This document shows positions 47,201-58,198 of a stretch of DNA of 64,000 nucleotides, one piece after another. The stretch lies in contig CM054060.1 of the NCBI GenBank assembly GCA_028641055.1, forward strand, positions 62,669,093 to 62,733,092. Reading direction: 5' to 3'. The position numbers and the translations under genes were made by a program. The notes under the pieces are model-generated. The model ran no database searches and was not told the DNA's origin. It was given only the letters and a program-made list of their open reading frames with translations. The stretch is from Alopecurus myosuroides. Taxonomy: Eukaryota > Streptophyta > Magnoliopsida > Poales > Poaceae. How positions within the stretch are numbered: position 1 is the stretch's first letter; each line of letters starts with the position of its first letter.

Positions 47201-48892
47201 GGGATCTCTAAAAGCCGCTTCCATTCTCAAGTTGCCTACCAATCTTATGTCGTAGCCGTTTCCGGGCACTTTCGGTCCAGAACAGTGTTCCCTTCCACCT
47301 AGGTTGCCTGGAAAACAGCAGAGATGAGAATGTAAGCCACACTTGGCAATGTGGGCCCACACAAAATGCTTGAACCCCATTGCAGGACTTGTATGGTGCC
47401 GTCGTTGCGCTGGGTGGCGTCGAAGCACCGGACGTTAACCGGGACGATTCTCGCCGCTTCTCGCTCTTGCATGCCAGCCTCGACACCTGGGGCATCCTTA
47501 CAACCCACTCCAAGCAACTCACTCCACATGCAACACTGCACCTTGTTACCCCTTCCCATGAGTGGGCGATGCGTGATCTGGTTTTATATTGCCTTCGAAA
47601 GCGGAAGGAATGGCCGAAAACGGGGATTTCCTTGGCCAACTTGTTGTTTCCCATGCCCAAAGTCGAAATCATGATGCATTCCAAGAACCTCGCTTCATTT
47701 CAGCAACATTGCACGTGTGGGATCTCTAAAAGCCGCTTCCATTCTCAAGTTGCCTACCAATCTTATGTCGTAGCCGTTTCCGGGCACTTTCGGTCCAGAA
47801 CAGTGTTCCCTTCCACCTAGGATGCCTGGAAAACAGCAGAGATGAGAATGTAAGCCACACTTGGCAATGTGGGACCACACAAAATGCTTGAACCCCATTG
47901 CAGGACTTGTATGGTGCCGCCGTTGCGCTGGGTGGCGTCGAAGCACCGGACGTTAACCGGGACGATTCTCGCCGCTTCTCGCTCTTGCATGCCAGCCTCG
48001 ACACCTGGGGCATCCTTACAACCCACTCCAAGCAACTCACTCCACATGCAACACTGCACCTTGTTACCCCTGCCCATGAGTGGGCGATGCATGATCTGGT
48101 TTTATATTGCCTTCGAGAGCGGAAGGAACGGCCGAAAACGGGGATTTCCTTGGCCAACTTGTTGTTTCCCATGCCCAAAGTCGAAATCATGATGCATTCC
48201 AAGAACCTCGCTTCATTTCAGCAACATTGCACGTGTGGGATCTCAAAAAGCCGCTTCCATTCTCAAGTTGCCTACCAATCTTATGTCGTAGCCGTTTCCG
48301 GGCACTTTCGGTCCAGAACAGTGTTCCCTTCCACCTAGGATGCCTGGAAAACAGCAGAGATGAGAATGTAAGCCACACTTGGCAATGTGGGCCCACACAA
48401 AATGCTTGAACCCCATTGCAGGACTTGTATGGTGCCGTCGTTGCGCTGGGTGGCGTCGAAGCACCGGACGTTAACCGGGACGATTCTCGCCGCTTCTCGC
48501 TCTTGCATGCCAGCCTCGACACCTGGGGCATCCTTACAACCCACTCCAAGCAACTCACTCCACATGCAACACTGCACCTTGTTACCCCTGCCCATGAGTG
48601 GGCGATGCGTGATCTGGTTTTATATTGCCTTCGAAAGCGGAAGAAACGGCCGAAAACGGGGATTTCCTTGGCCAACTTGTTGTTTCCCATGCCCAAAGTC
48701 GAAATCATGATGCATTCCAAGAACCTCGCTTCATTTCAGCAACATTGCACGTGTGGGATCTCAAAAAGCCGCTTCCATTCTCAAGTTGCCTACCAATCTT
48801 ATGTCGTAGCCGTTTCCGGGCACTTTCGGTCCAGAACAGTGTTCCCTTCCACCTAGGATGCCTGGAAAACAGCAGAGATGAGAATGTAAGCC
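41272..48892. repeat. 518-bp tandem repeat block B, partial plus 14 monomers
   Basis: A partial unit (41272-41653, starting at monomer position 127 and lacking 10 bp) is followed by monomers starting at 41654, 42172, 42690, 43208, 43726, 44244, 44752, 45271, 45789, 46306, 46824, 47342, 47860 and 48378. Lengths are 518 except for 508, 519 and 517. Alternating variants (gtcgacatc versus gtcgaaatc in the first four; caccagacg versus caccggacg from 45271 to 47859) show a dimeric higher-order repeat of 1036 bp. The array stops 266 bp before the ATG of the next gene. No frame inside is taken as a gene. Confidence 0.97.
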
Positions 48893-49158
48893 ATTTTTGT
48901 CTTCAATTTTAGTCTTCAATTTTAGCCATTTTTGTGCAAAAAATATGGAAAAACAACTATACAAAAAGAAACCCTAGATTCACGCGTGCACATTGCGTCA
49001 GAGGGAGAGCAAAAGGGAAACTCCATAAATACACGGTTTGACGCATATCCACTTCCTTCCTTCCTCCGTCTCTGCATCAACTTTTCCCCAAAAAACGCAT
49101 CCTCCCCTCCACTTCCACCGCAAAACCCTTGACGGTTCCCCTGCCCTTCCCATCCGCC
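48893..49158 (+). promoter_or_regulatory. promoter and leader of the 266-aa gene
   Basis: Follows the array directly. It contains aaacccta (48969-48976, telo-box form common in plant promoters) and ataaata (49025-49031) as TATA-like element about 130 bp ahead of the ATG, then a pyrimidine-rich leader. Confidence 0.5.
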
Positions 49159-51987
49159 ATGAAGAGATCACGCGAAAGCTTCGACGCCGAGGAAGGTAAT
49201 GAGGTGGCGTCCGTCGTCGGCGAGCCATCTTCTGCTGTCGTCCCAGCGCGGCCAGCTCTGGTACAGTGGCTGCTGCTTCCGGCGAGGTCACGCCGGTGGA
49301 GGAGGCGCTCCGTGATGTCTCTTCGGAGATAGATCGGAAGAAGACGAAGAGCGGGGACGGAGAAGATGGCCCATCCCACGCCGCCGTGCCATCTGACCTC
49401 GAGGCTGCGTACAAGGAGATTGACGAAAGCTACGACCAATCAGCTGAATACGCCATGTGGGGGGCCATCTCCGCTAAGCTGACCAACGCTCCGACCGCCG
49501 CGCCGCCCGCTGCGCCGACTGCCGCGCCGACTGAGGTAGTAGATCTATTTTTAGTGAACTTGCCATGTATTTTTGATAATGCCCTTGTATTCACAGACTG
49601 GTAGTAGATCGATTTTGCTTTGCACTATGTGGTTGTTCATGTTTGCCACTTATTTTGGTTGTGAGTTGTGACTTCTGTGAGTTGAGAGAACTAAGATAGA
49701 AACCTCTATTTGTGTTGTTTGCTACTTTACTCTTTTTTGTTCTTGGCTGGATTGGAGCACAACCTGATGGTACCGTGTGTGTGCCTAGGAAATTTATTTT
49801 GTTCTATGGTGGATTGGAGCACAACCTGATGGTACCGTGTGTGTGCCTAGGAAATTTATTTTGTTCTATGGTGGATTGGAGCACAACCTGATGGTATTGC
49901 ATGCACGTGTGTGCCTAGGAAATTTCTTTTATTTTTTGATGGATTGGAGCACAACCTGGTATATATGCACGTGTGTGCCTAGGCAATTTTATTTCTCACC
50001 TGTTATTTACATTAGTTCAAATGCCATTGTATATCTCATCATGTAATAATTACAACTGCAACTTCATATGTAATGTTCAAATAATTGTACAGTGTGTTAT
50101 CATCCTAGATTCTCCTATTTATGATGTTACAACCTATTTTGGGTTGCAATAATCTTCACATTATTTCAACTTCAATTTCATATCTCATTTTCTAATAATT
50201 GTACACTCTGTACTATGTTTTAATAAAATTCAATTAATATAGCTTGGGTAATTTGATGCGCAAGATTTTAGTTACTCCCTCCGATCCATATTAATGGTCG
50301 CTAAATCGGATGTATCTAGACATATTTTAGTGCTAGATACATCCGATTTAGCGACTATTAATATGGATCGGAGGGAGTATCTGTTTTTGTTATGAAATAC
50401 TGGGGCATATTACTCTATGGTTGCATGGCACATTGACATCAATGAGCACCATTCTATGTGGTAGAATCGAAAAAAATTCCTCATTGCAAGAGTTAGCGGT
50501 CTAGCATACATAGAAATTGTATTTTTGATAGTGGCCTTGTATTCAAAGAAAGAGAGAGTAGATCGATTTTGCTTTCAAATATTATTCTGTTATTTCTCAA
50601 CTGTTATTTACATTAGTTCAAATGCCATTTTATATCTCATCATGTAATAATTACAACTGCAACTTCATATCTAATGTTGAAATAATTGTATAGTGTGTTA
50701 TCATCCTAGATTCTCCTATTTATGGTGTTACAACCTTTTTTTGGGTTGCAGTAATCTTCACATTATTTCAACTTCAATTTCATATCTCATTTTGTAATAA
50801 TTGTACACTCTGTACTTTGTTTAATTAAAATTCAATGAATATAGCTTGGGTAATTTGATCCGCAAGATTTTAATTATCTGTTTTTGTTATGAAATACTGG
50901 GGCATATTACTCTATGGTTGCATGGCACATTGACATCAATTAGCACCATTCTATGTGGTAGAATCGAAATAAATTCCTCTTTGGAAGAGATAGCGGTCTT
51001 GCATACATAGAAATTTTATTTTTGATAGTGGTCTTTTATTCAAAGAAAGAGGGAGTAGATCGATTTTGCTTTCTAATTTTATTGTTTTATTTCTCAAGTG
51101 TTATTTACATTAGTTCAAATGCCATTTTATATCTCATCATGTAATAATTACAACTGCAACTTCATATCTAATGTTGAAATAATTGTGTAGCGTGTTATCA
51201 TCCTAGATTCTCCTATTTATGGTGTTACAACCTTTTTTGGGTTAATCTTCAAATTATTTCATCTGCAATTTCATATCTCATTTTGTAATAATTGGTCACA
51301 GTAGCTTTTAGGTTAATTAAACGTGCATGCCTACATGGATTCTAATTATCAGATTTGGTTATGATATACTAGGTTTAGTATAGGTTGTACATTTCATATC
51401 CATTTGAATTCTTCGGCAATAAATGATATAAAAGTTAAAAACGAATGAGCAACTTCAGTTTTCAGTTAACATATTGGCTTATTGCATTTTAGGAGCCGAG
51501 AGTTGAAGAAGAGTCATCTGATGGCGGACTGGCCTTGTCAGATGGTCATGGTTCTGGGGATGGAGGCTCTGGAGAAGATGATGAAGATGTTGAAGAAGTA
51601 CCTCCAACATCACCAAATGTTGATGAAAAATCAGCTTGCAACGTCCATGTCTCCAATCTGGTGATACTTCAGCTAAAGGAGCAAAAGGGGGTGCACACCG
51701 ACTTTGTTCTTCAAGCTGTGGTAAAGCCGAACCAGCGACCATCGTCTTTCATGGTTTCGCGTGTACTCCTTAGCAAGTTGGGTACTACCAACTGGCGCAT
51801 TGTCCAGTCTCACGAAGAGGGAGACTCCGCGTATCTTTACATCAAGATGCGTAGACAGGATGTGCTAAGGTGTCACGGGAAGAGGTACGAGTGGGAGGGA
51901 GAACAAGTCACCTTCCGTAAGGTGAATAGACTCATTCCACTCATACCTGATCCCATGGAAGCTGGCCCAGTTCACAAGATCTTCTAA
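49159..51987 (+). CDS. unrecognised 266-aa protein, three exons
   Basis: Exons 49159-49195, 49267-49535 and 51493-51987 inferred from GT-AG sites (gaag|gtaatg, gtacag|tgg, actgag|gtagta, ttttag|gag); phases 1 and 0 close and the total is 801 bases. The first intron is only 71 bp. The N-terminal half is acidic with an Ala/Pro/Thr-rich segment (APTAAPPAAPTAAPTE) and a Gly/Asp/Glu-rich stretch. The C-terminal ~115 residues look folded (VHTDFVLQAVVKPNQRPSSF, TNWRIVQSHEEGDSAYLYIK, KRYEWEGEQVTFRKVNRLIP) but match no family I know. The second intron is 1957 bp and made mostly of tandem repeats. If the first splice is wrong, translation could start further downstream. Confidence 0.65.
49751..49995. 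repeat. 62-bp tandem repeat in the large intron, four copies
   Basis: Units begin gattggagcacaacctg at 49751, 49813, 49874 and 49942; the first two are nearly identical, the last two diverged. Confidence 0.9.
49989..51330. repeat. about 497-bp tandem repeat filling the large intron
   Basis: Units starting ttatttctca at 49989, 50590 and 51087; the third is truncated. Unit 1 is longer only because it carries a 103-bp Stowaway element plus TA duplication. No coding potential is seen. Confidence 0.9.
50275..50377. mobile_element. Stowaway MITE
   Basis: A 103-bp near-perfect palindrome with ctccctccgatcc...ggatcggagggag ends and TA on both sides (50273-50274, 50378-50379), the hallmarks of Stowaway (Tc1/mariner-mobilised). 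The corresponding site in repeat unit 2 (TA at 50875-50876) is empty. Confidence 0.97.
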
Positions 51988-52654
51988 GTTGTGCCTGTGA
52001 AGACAATGTTTCTTTTGTTTAAACTATGTGTTGCTTCCAGTACTCCTGCATGATGCACTATGTGAAACATTATGTCCTTTTTATGTTATCGTTTAGCAGA
52101 GCTTATTAATATTGTTAAAGAGTTGTTTCTTTTTTGGAGGGCACGCAATTGGCACCTGATTTTTATAGGAGATAGTGGTTTGAGTACATGAACTTGACAG
52201 TTCGTTGCGAGCAACACTATCACTTACACCACTCCACACCGGCTAGTCCGAGAACTGTCCCACAGACTCAAAAACCAAACACAAGAGAAGGCCTTTCCTA
52301 AACAAAGATCAGAGCCGCGTCGCCACAGATGCTGGTGCCTCTTAGGAATAACAAACTCCATCTTGACATCCCTAGTCGTCGAACCACCCAAAGGAGAATG
52401 GCGGCAGGACTAGTTCTGCCTCGAGGAGGGAACTACTCGAACACCGCCAGCGAGGGAGAGTTGTCATTGAGTTCAAACCAGACTTCACGTAGCATAATTT
52501 GCACTACTAGTTAGATATAGCACTTGCAATATGAACAAAAGTACCAAGATTAATCCATAGCTCAAAAGTAGCATATGTACTACTCGAATAATTTTACATA
52601 TACTCTAATTACAAAGAACAAAAGTAGCATATATACTACGCCGCAGCAGGTGAT
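51988..52654. other. 3' flank of two convergent genes
   Basis: Lies between the stop of the 266-aa gene (+) and the stop of the exonuclease gene (-). It must hold both polyadenylation regions. A small frame at 52329-52514 has no recognisable domain. Confidence 0.6.
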
Positions 52655-53605
52655 CTAGTGCCAAGTGTGGGTCGCCCTCGCCCTCCTTGATCTGCCTCCC
52701 TCCTCGGCCTTCTTGGCGTCACTCATGGGTTTGAGCTTACGGTACAACTCTAGGGAGAGGAACCCATCAATTGCAGCATAGGTGATGTGTTCCATGTCTA
52801 GCATTTGGTTGTCCCAGTAGCTGTGCCACCGGTAATCCTTCTTCTTCATGTTTTTGTAGACGGGATCAATAAATTTTGCTGCCATGGTAGCCATTCCAAC
52901 TTTCTTTTCTTTGAACACATGAAAGTATAAATCTTGGATATCCTCATAATTTTCTTTTGGAATAGAAAAATTCCAGGTTCTCGCAAACATTTTCTTGTCG
53001 TTGTTGGTGTCAACACTTGCAAATTTGACGCCGCCAAAACGAAAAAGATCAGCCAGCGTCGCAGATTGCCACCAGTCACCACTGAAGTACACAAGTAACA
53101 AGAGTTTAGAAAAGTACTACTCCCTCCGATCCGAAAAAAAGTGCGTGAGAAAACTGTTACGCATGCATGTCTGGATGAGTACTAGTTGCAGAAAATCTAG
53201 ATGAGTACTAGTTGCCGAAAAAAAGAGGAAAAAAGTAGTAGTAACACCAATCACAAGAACCAGGAATAACCAAATAGCAATCACAAGAACATGGCGGCGG
53301 AGCAGATGAGTACTAGTTGCAGAAAACAAGAGGAAAAATGACTTTAACCTGGAGTGATGGTACACCAGGACGTGGCGGCGTAATGCAAGCTGAAGGACGG
53401 CGACCTTCTTCTCGATATCAACCTTGTGGGATGTGTACTCGAAATCGAGCCCCATGAACCTTTCTTCTCCGCTATCAATCCACTGCTCGTACATGTCTAC
53501 GACACGCTGCACCTCGGCAGGGTCGTTGGTGTACGTGACGTCGATGCTTTCCTCGCCATGGATGGGGACCTTAATCGTGCGGCAGAAATACTTCTGTTCG
53601 TCCAT
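52655..53605 (-). CDS. WRN-like DEDDy 3'-5' exonuclease domain protein, two exons
   Basis: Exons 53605-53349 and 53081-52655 (minus; actccag|gttaaa and cttcag|tgg) join in phase 2 to give 227 residues. Motif Exo I is FMGLDFEYT (D and E), an Exo II-like Asp lies in NNDKKMFARTW, and Exo III is YAAIDGFLSLELYR with the Tyr and Asp of the DEDDy class. The family trims DNA or RNA 3' ends in the nucleus; plant relatives are often single-domain proteins of about 200-290 residues without the RecQ helicase, so this length is normal. The C-terminus is basic (RSRRARATH). The 267-bp intron contains gatgagtactagttgc repeated three times and a fragment of a Stowaway end. It is divergent from the B3-like gene at 54250. 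Confidence 0.8.
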
Positions 53606-53805
53606 TCTTGGAAGAAGAAGAGAGGGGAGCGGATGGAAGAAGAAGAGACTGGAGTGCAGCGGTTGGAAGAGATGCAGTGGTGAATACGAATGGAAGTACA
53701 GGGGAGTATTAATATTAATTCTGTACGGAGCAGACTCGAAGTGGTTTCCGTGTGAAATCGATAGAAAAAAATTGGGAAGCACCTGTGCCGTGTGTGTACA
53801 TAGAC

Positions 53806-53943
53806 CTACTAAACCTACACAATGGCCAGCGCGGCCCACGATTTGTCCCATAGTACTCACTTGTTTGTGGGCCCAAACTAATAAGCCTATTTTTAATCTA
53901 CTAAACCTACACAATGGCCAGCGCGGCCCACGATTTGTCCCAT
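53806..53943. repeat. 46-bp direct repeat pair with 46-bp spacer
   Basis: 53806-53851 and 53898-53943 are identical 46-mers (starting ctactaaacctacac and ending tttgtcccat). They lie in the shared upstream region of the divergent exonuclease and B3-like genes. Confidence 0.95.
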
Positions 53944-54249
53944 CAAAACAGCTAGTCTACGGCCTGACCTAAGGCAGCGTGCGTGTAATCATTCTCCCAC
54001 AGAAAACCGCCGACTTCACACGCCTCCCTCGCCACGTGTTCGCCGCCGCCTGCCCTTCCGCACAAGTTTGACCTAGAATTTTTAGTCTACCGGCCGGCGC
54101 ACCCTCCACTTCGATCATGAAGCCAACCAAAGACGTGCCAACTTGATCTTACGCATCATTTTGCATCTTTGATCGTGATTATCACACCAGATCTGATCGT
54201 TTTTGTTCGTTTTTTCTCGCAGTGTCCAGTTTGTTTTGACAAACTAGGG

Positions 54250-55733
54250 ATGTGTGGCAGTGATGACATGACGACTGATTATTTCGTCATAACCCTTGTA
54301 GAGGGATTTGAGGAGAAGACGGTAAGGATTCTAATCTACTCATGTACAAATTGGATTTGGATTTTTCGTGATTATTCACATGTAATATACGTAGCATATC
54401 TACCGGTCCTAGCTAGTACTCATTGTGTCATGTGTTAATCATTGATGTAATATACGTAGCTGATCTAGCTAGCAAATTTTTTGGGACTGTGATCTCTAGT
54501 AGTTATGGACGTGTTTTTTTTTATGAACTACCTACATGCAATTTCAATACTTGAAGGGTACCATTCTGAAACTATGAGTGCATGTTCAGTTATTTGCAGT
54601 ACAGGACTATTGCTTCAATGTCCAATTATAGGAAAAAGTACAAATAGCTACTCTTGTAGGATATATCTACTTTTAGTAAGTCCAATTTACTACTGGCTCA
54701 TAATTTAATAAAATACATGCTCTTATTTAGGTGATCCCCTGCTACATCAGACAATATTTCTTAAGAATGCATGCTGTTTTCCCTATGGAGGACAGAAATT
54801 TTCAAGCCACACTGATTACCAAGGAAGGATTCTCGTTTATAGTTGAGCTTAGCAACATCGACGGGATAACCTTTCTGAAGGGAAATTACTGGAAAGAATT
54901 TAGTAGGGTTTACAAACTTGAAGTTGGTATGGAGCTTGTTTTCAAGACCGACACACAAAGAGGCCAAACTGAGGTCATAACCGGAAATGACCCAATCATC
55001 CATCCGTGTAAGTTCTTACTTAATACAAAAAAATTATGTTGTGCACATAAACATTAATATATTACTTGGTTGCGGCATGTGTAATCCACTAATTTCAGGC
55101 GTATTACATTTTTACAGCATACTACCACATGTCCCCTGAGAGGCGTCACATTGTTGACTCACTCTCTAGCACTGATGGGACCATGATTAACTGGAGGATG
55201 ATGGAGACGGTGATCGACGCTGTTGAAAACTTGGATTACACTGTTCTATTCCACAGAGCTGGAGAGTATGAGGAAGCAGAATTGGTTGTCGGGGTGCTGC
55301 ATACTCTGAATTGGACAAACAGCGAGAACTTCAATAAACACGTGGTAAATCTTTAAGAACACATCTTCTCTTATGCGCAAAGTAATACGTGTACACTTGT
55401 TCTATTTAATTTCCTTTCTTTTAACATGATTATTTCCCGATAGCTTTTTTCTTGACTATAAGTCTTTGCATGCAACAGAAAATCCCAAGCCGTCTGATTC
55501 CTGCACATATGGCAAGAAATGGTACAATCACTATTGTTTGCTACCCGAGAACTGAGGTGACATCGACATATTCAATTTCTGATCTTGATGGTCGCTTGTG
55601 CGTCAGCGGGTGGAAAGAGTTCATGGCGAAGGAAAGTCATCTCAAACAGGGTGACAAGATGCTGTTATTGCTATACCAGTGCGCTGAAGGGCTCTACTTG
55701 TTTGCTACCCATGTCCCTGAAGTTGGTCTGTAA
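54250..55733 (+). CDS. B3-like DNA-binding protein, four exons
   Basis: Exons 54250-54321, 54731-55007, 55118-55344 and 55479-55733 (donors gtaagg, gtaagt, gtaaat; acceptors tttag, tacag, caacag); phases 0, 1, 0 close and give 276 residues. Residues about 12-118 form a B3-like fold (YFVITLVEGFEEKT, VIPCYIRQYFL, KGNYWKEFSRVYKLEVGMEL). Residues about 193-273 look like a second B3 (KIPSRLIPAHMARNGTITIV, GWKEFMAKESHLKQGDKMLL). B3 domains bind DNA in plant nuclei; REM-like proteins carry several. A CxxC pair (QCPVCFDK) lies in frame upstream of the chosen ATG and may be coding, either from ATG 54169 or after an acceptor at about 54222. The start is therefore the weakest part of the model. Confidence 0.75.
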
Positions 55734-55996
55734 TAGGAATGCAGTGATATTGATGGTTTCTGTGTGCAACTATATGCATGCAGCCCCGTTGCTACAATAT
55801 AAAAACCGTGTTAAGACTCTATATTAGATTGTTGAATTCTCACACAATTTAAATGTTATGTTCTTTTAGTTTTACTACTTTCATGATGTCATTTTGTTTT
55901 TTATGCTGAGCTTTACCATTTTTGCTTTACCATATTGGATTTTATGACTCATAAAAATGTAAACAAGGGTGCAAACCACACATGCTCAATGGAAAA

Positions 55997-56373
55997 AATA
56001 TCCAGTGATACTAGCCCCTTGTTCTCCCATGCTACCATTTTAAAAAATCAACTATAGATGTTTCATAAAATTCCGGAAAAAATTATTAATGTTCCCAAAG
56101 AATTTGTGTACATAATGTAAAAAAAAACCAGGTCCAAATTCGACCTACACATTGAGAAACAAAAAGTACAAATCAGCAAATATGCACTATATATTCACAT
56201 TTGGATTTGTCTTTTTGGTTAGTCAATATTACTTTCGTATCTGGACATAAAATTATTACACATTGTAGTAACTCTACTCGTGATTTTTCCTAGATTTTTT
56301 TGAATCACCAAAACTTCATTTATTCGAAACGGTACCATGGTAGCATGCAAGAGGGCTAGTATCACAGGATATT
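55997..56373. mobile_element. probable MITE, 377 bp
   Basis: Outer inverted repeat aatatccagtgatactagccc against the complement of gggctagtatcacaggatatt (one mismatch), with a further matching pair atgctaccat/atggtagcat inside. The interior is AT-rich and non-coding. No clear target duplication was found, so the superfamily is open. Confidence 0.65.
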
Positions 56374-56985
56374 CTCCCCATGCTCTGGCGAAATAGGCTG
56401 AATCACCGCTATATTAATATAGCAACCACCCGGTGCAACAGTTTTGATACAACGCCGGCTGAGGCGACAACCAATAAACGCAAAAGAAGAAAAGAAAAGG
56501 AGACGCAAGTGGATCGACGAAACGACCACTGCGCCCACCTACAAACTACAACCAAGCTGCTAGCACCGGGACGTCAAATACCAATCAACACCTTCAACAT
56601 GGATAGTCGCGCTTCTAGGGTTTCCCCCGGCACATCGGGGCGGCGGATGCAGGGTAGACGCGATGCCCTTCATGAAGGGAGGATGCCACCCGATGGCGAC
56701 ACCGCTCTAATATCGGTACTCCGACAAGGATTTCTCCCAAACACACCCTCACCACCATCCTTGACGATCCGTCGCCTAGGTGCCTCGCAACCACCGGACG
56801 AACCGACCACCAGCATGCGACACCACGGTGCAACAACATTTAACCAGGATGAGGGAATCAAATGTGGTGGGCACGGTTTATCATTGGCTTCATCATTAAG
56901 GACCAATTTACGAAAGATCAAATGTGGAGGCACGTTCACATGATGAAAATTTTGAGGAAAACCGTTTATACTCTAATTTAATCGA
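56374..56985. other. unassigned region with one open frame
   Basis: The frame 56380-56943 (187 residues) is Arg/Thr/Pro-rich with no domain, promoter or intron logic. The composition hints at an old retroelement fragment but no motif supports it. Confidence 0.35.
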
Positions 56986-57180
56986 TTGCTACACGCACAC
57001 CAACTGCTACACACACGAACTCGAGTCCTCTCCCTCTCCACCCCCCGATTCCCCACCGCCGCCACGGCTAGCCCTCTCCGCCCCCAGATCCCCCACCGAC
57101 ACCCGGCGGAACGACGCCGCGACAAACGCCGCCGCAACCGCCACCGTCGTCCTCGCGCCGTCCAGCCGTCGCGCCGCAGG
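56986..57180 (+). other. non-coding first exon of the short B3-like gene
   Basis: GC- and pyrimidine-rich leader that ends at ccgcag|gtaagt, a strong donor. The next acceptor in the right place is caccgcag at 57711, just before the ATG at 57715. The leader start is not defined. Confidence 0.5.
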
Positions 57181-57248
57181 TAAGTTTCCCCGGCCGCCGT
57201 ACCTTTCATTGTTAGGTTTAGATGTAGATTGAGTTATATGTTAGATGA

Positions 57249-57541
57249 GGCCTCTTTGATTCATAGGAATGCCATAGGAATTTTGTAGGATTAGATCCTA
57301 TAGGAATTTTTCCTATATTGCTTGTTTGATTCACAGGATCATATCCTATAGGAAATATTCCCGTAGAAATCTTGTAGTACAAATCCTATAGGAAAAGAAC
57401 ATGAGGTCCAACCTCATGGAAAAATTCCTTCACACAATCAAAGGAAAATGCTCTTCTCATAGGAATCATTTGGCCATACCATACCAATCCTACAAGTTTC
57501 CTATCCCTACACTTTTCCTATCATATGAATCAAAGGAGCCC
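57249..57541. mobile_element. Tourist-like MITE in the leader intron
   Basis: Ends ggcctctttgattca and tgaatcaaaggagccc are inverted; many internal cctatagga/taggaat motifs in both orientations. This pattern is known for grass Tourist (PIF/Harbinger) MITEs. A clean TWA duplication was not seen. Confidence 0.75.
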
Positions 57542-57714
57542 TATTATTGTGATTTTAGATGTAGATCGACTTAGAAATTAGATTTTCATTGTTAGATTTA
57601 AGTTTATTCAGCCACCAAAATTAGATGTACATTGTTAGATTTAAGTTGGTTTTTGAATGGTAAATGGTTAGATGTGTATCTGAATTCAGTGTATGGAACG
57701 CACCACCGCAGGCA

Positions 57715-58198
57715 ATGGATGTATGTGAACAGTGTGGCTACAAGGAGTGCATGAACAAGAAATTTACCATTGTTCTACCAGAGGGGTTTGAAAACAGATT
57801 GGTATATACTTTCGGTCAATCTACTTTTTGAAAACTGACAATAAATTTGTACTAAAAATGTGTACTTCTTTTTTTTACAGATCATACCTTGCAGATTCAG
57901 GCGTGACTTTTTGGAGCATATTCAAGTTGCAATTTGGGACCACCCTAGAACTCTCGAGGTGAACTTGGTGAGCTTGAGAGTGCCAGAGCACCAGCACAAA
58001 GTTGTAGTCACACATGAGGATGGAAAAACATACTTCAGTGGTCAGCAATGGGGCCAGCTTGTGGAACGCTACGAGATGGATCCAACAGGGAGATTGACAT
58101 TCTATCTCGATGAAGGTGATGTGTCCACCTACTTCCTCTACGATCGACCTGACGATGCTGAAGACACCGAAGATGATGTTCCCATAGCTCCCTACTGA
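57715..58198 (+). CDS. short B3-like protein, two coding exons
   Basis: Exons 57715-57801 and 57881-58198 (gattg|gtatat, ttacag|atc; phase 0) encode 134 residues. The N-terminus has Cys pairs (CEQCGYKECM), then a B3-like domain: FTIVLPEGFENRL, IIPCRFRRDFLEHIQVAIWD, KTYFSGQQWGQLVERYEMD, LTFYLDEGDVSTYFLY. An acidic tail (DDAEDTEDD) ends the protein. The exon border falls at the same point of the domain as in the four-exon gene at 54250 (EGFE.. | ..IPC), so the two share ancestry. It would act as a nuclear DNA-binding protein; single-domain forms are common. Transcription probably starts in the GC-rich leader near 56986. Confidence 0.72.

Noticed and set aside
32432..48892. Many overlapping frames of 100-178 codons on both strands of the 518-bp array, for example the 146-codon plus-strand frame repeated in most monomers
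   Set aside because: They recur only because the monomer recurs; the period is not a multiple of three, all strands are equally open, and none resembles a known protein.
32432..48892. A CRISPR-like array
   Set aside because: The units are contiguous 518-bp monomers without spacers, in plant DNA with introns and retrotransposons.
52501..52515. gcactactag as a CACTA left terminus
   Set aside because: It does not match the right terminus (CTACAAGAGAACC) beyond the first bases and lacks subterminal repeats.
53119..53145. ctccctccgatcc as a second Stowaway element
   Set aside because: No inverted partner or closing TA was found nearby; at most it is a fragment.
56380..56943. 187-codon plus-strand frame next to the MITE
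   Set aside because: No domain and no gene structure; described as unassigned DNA instead.
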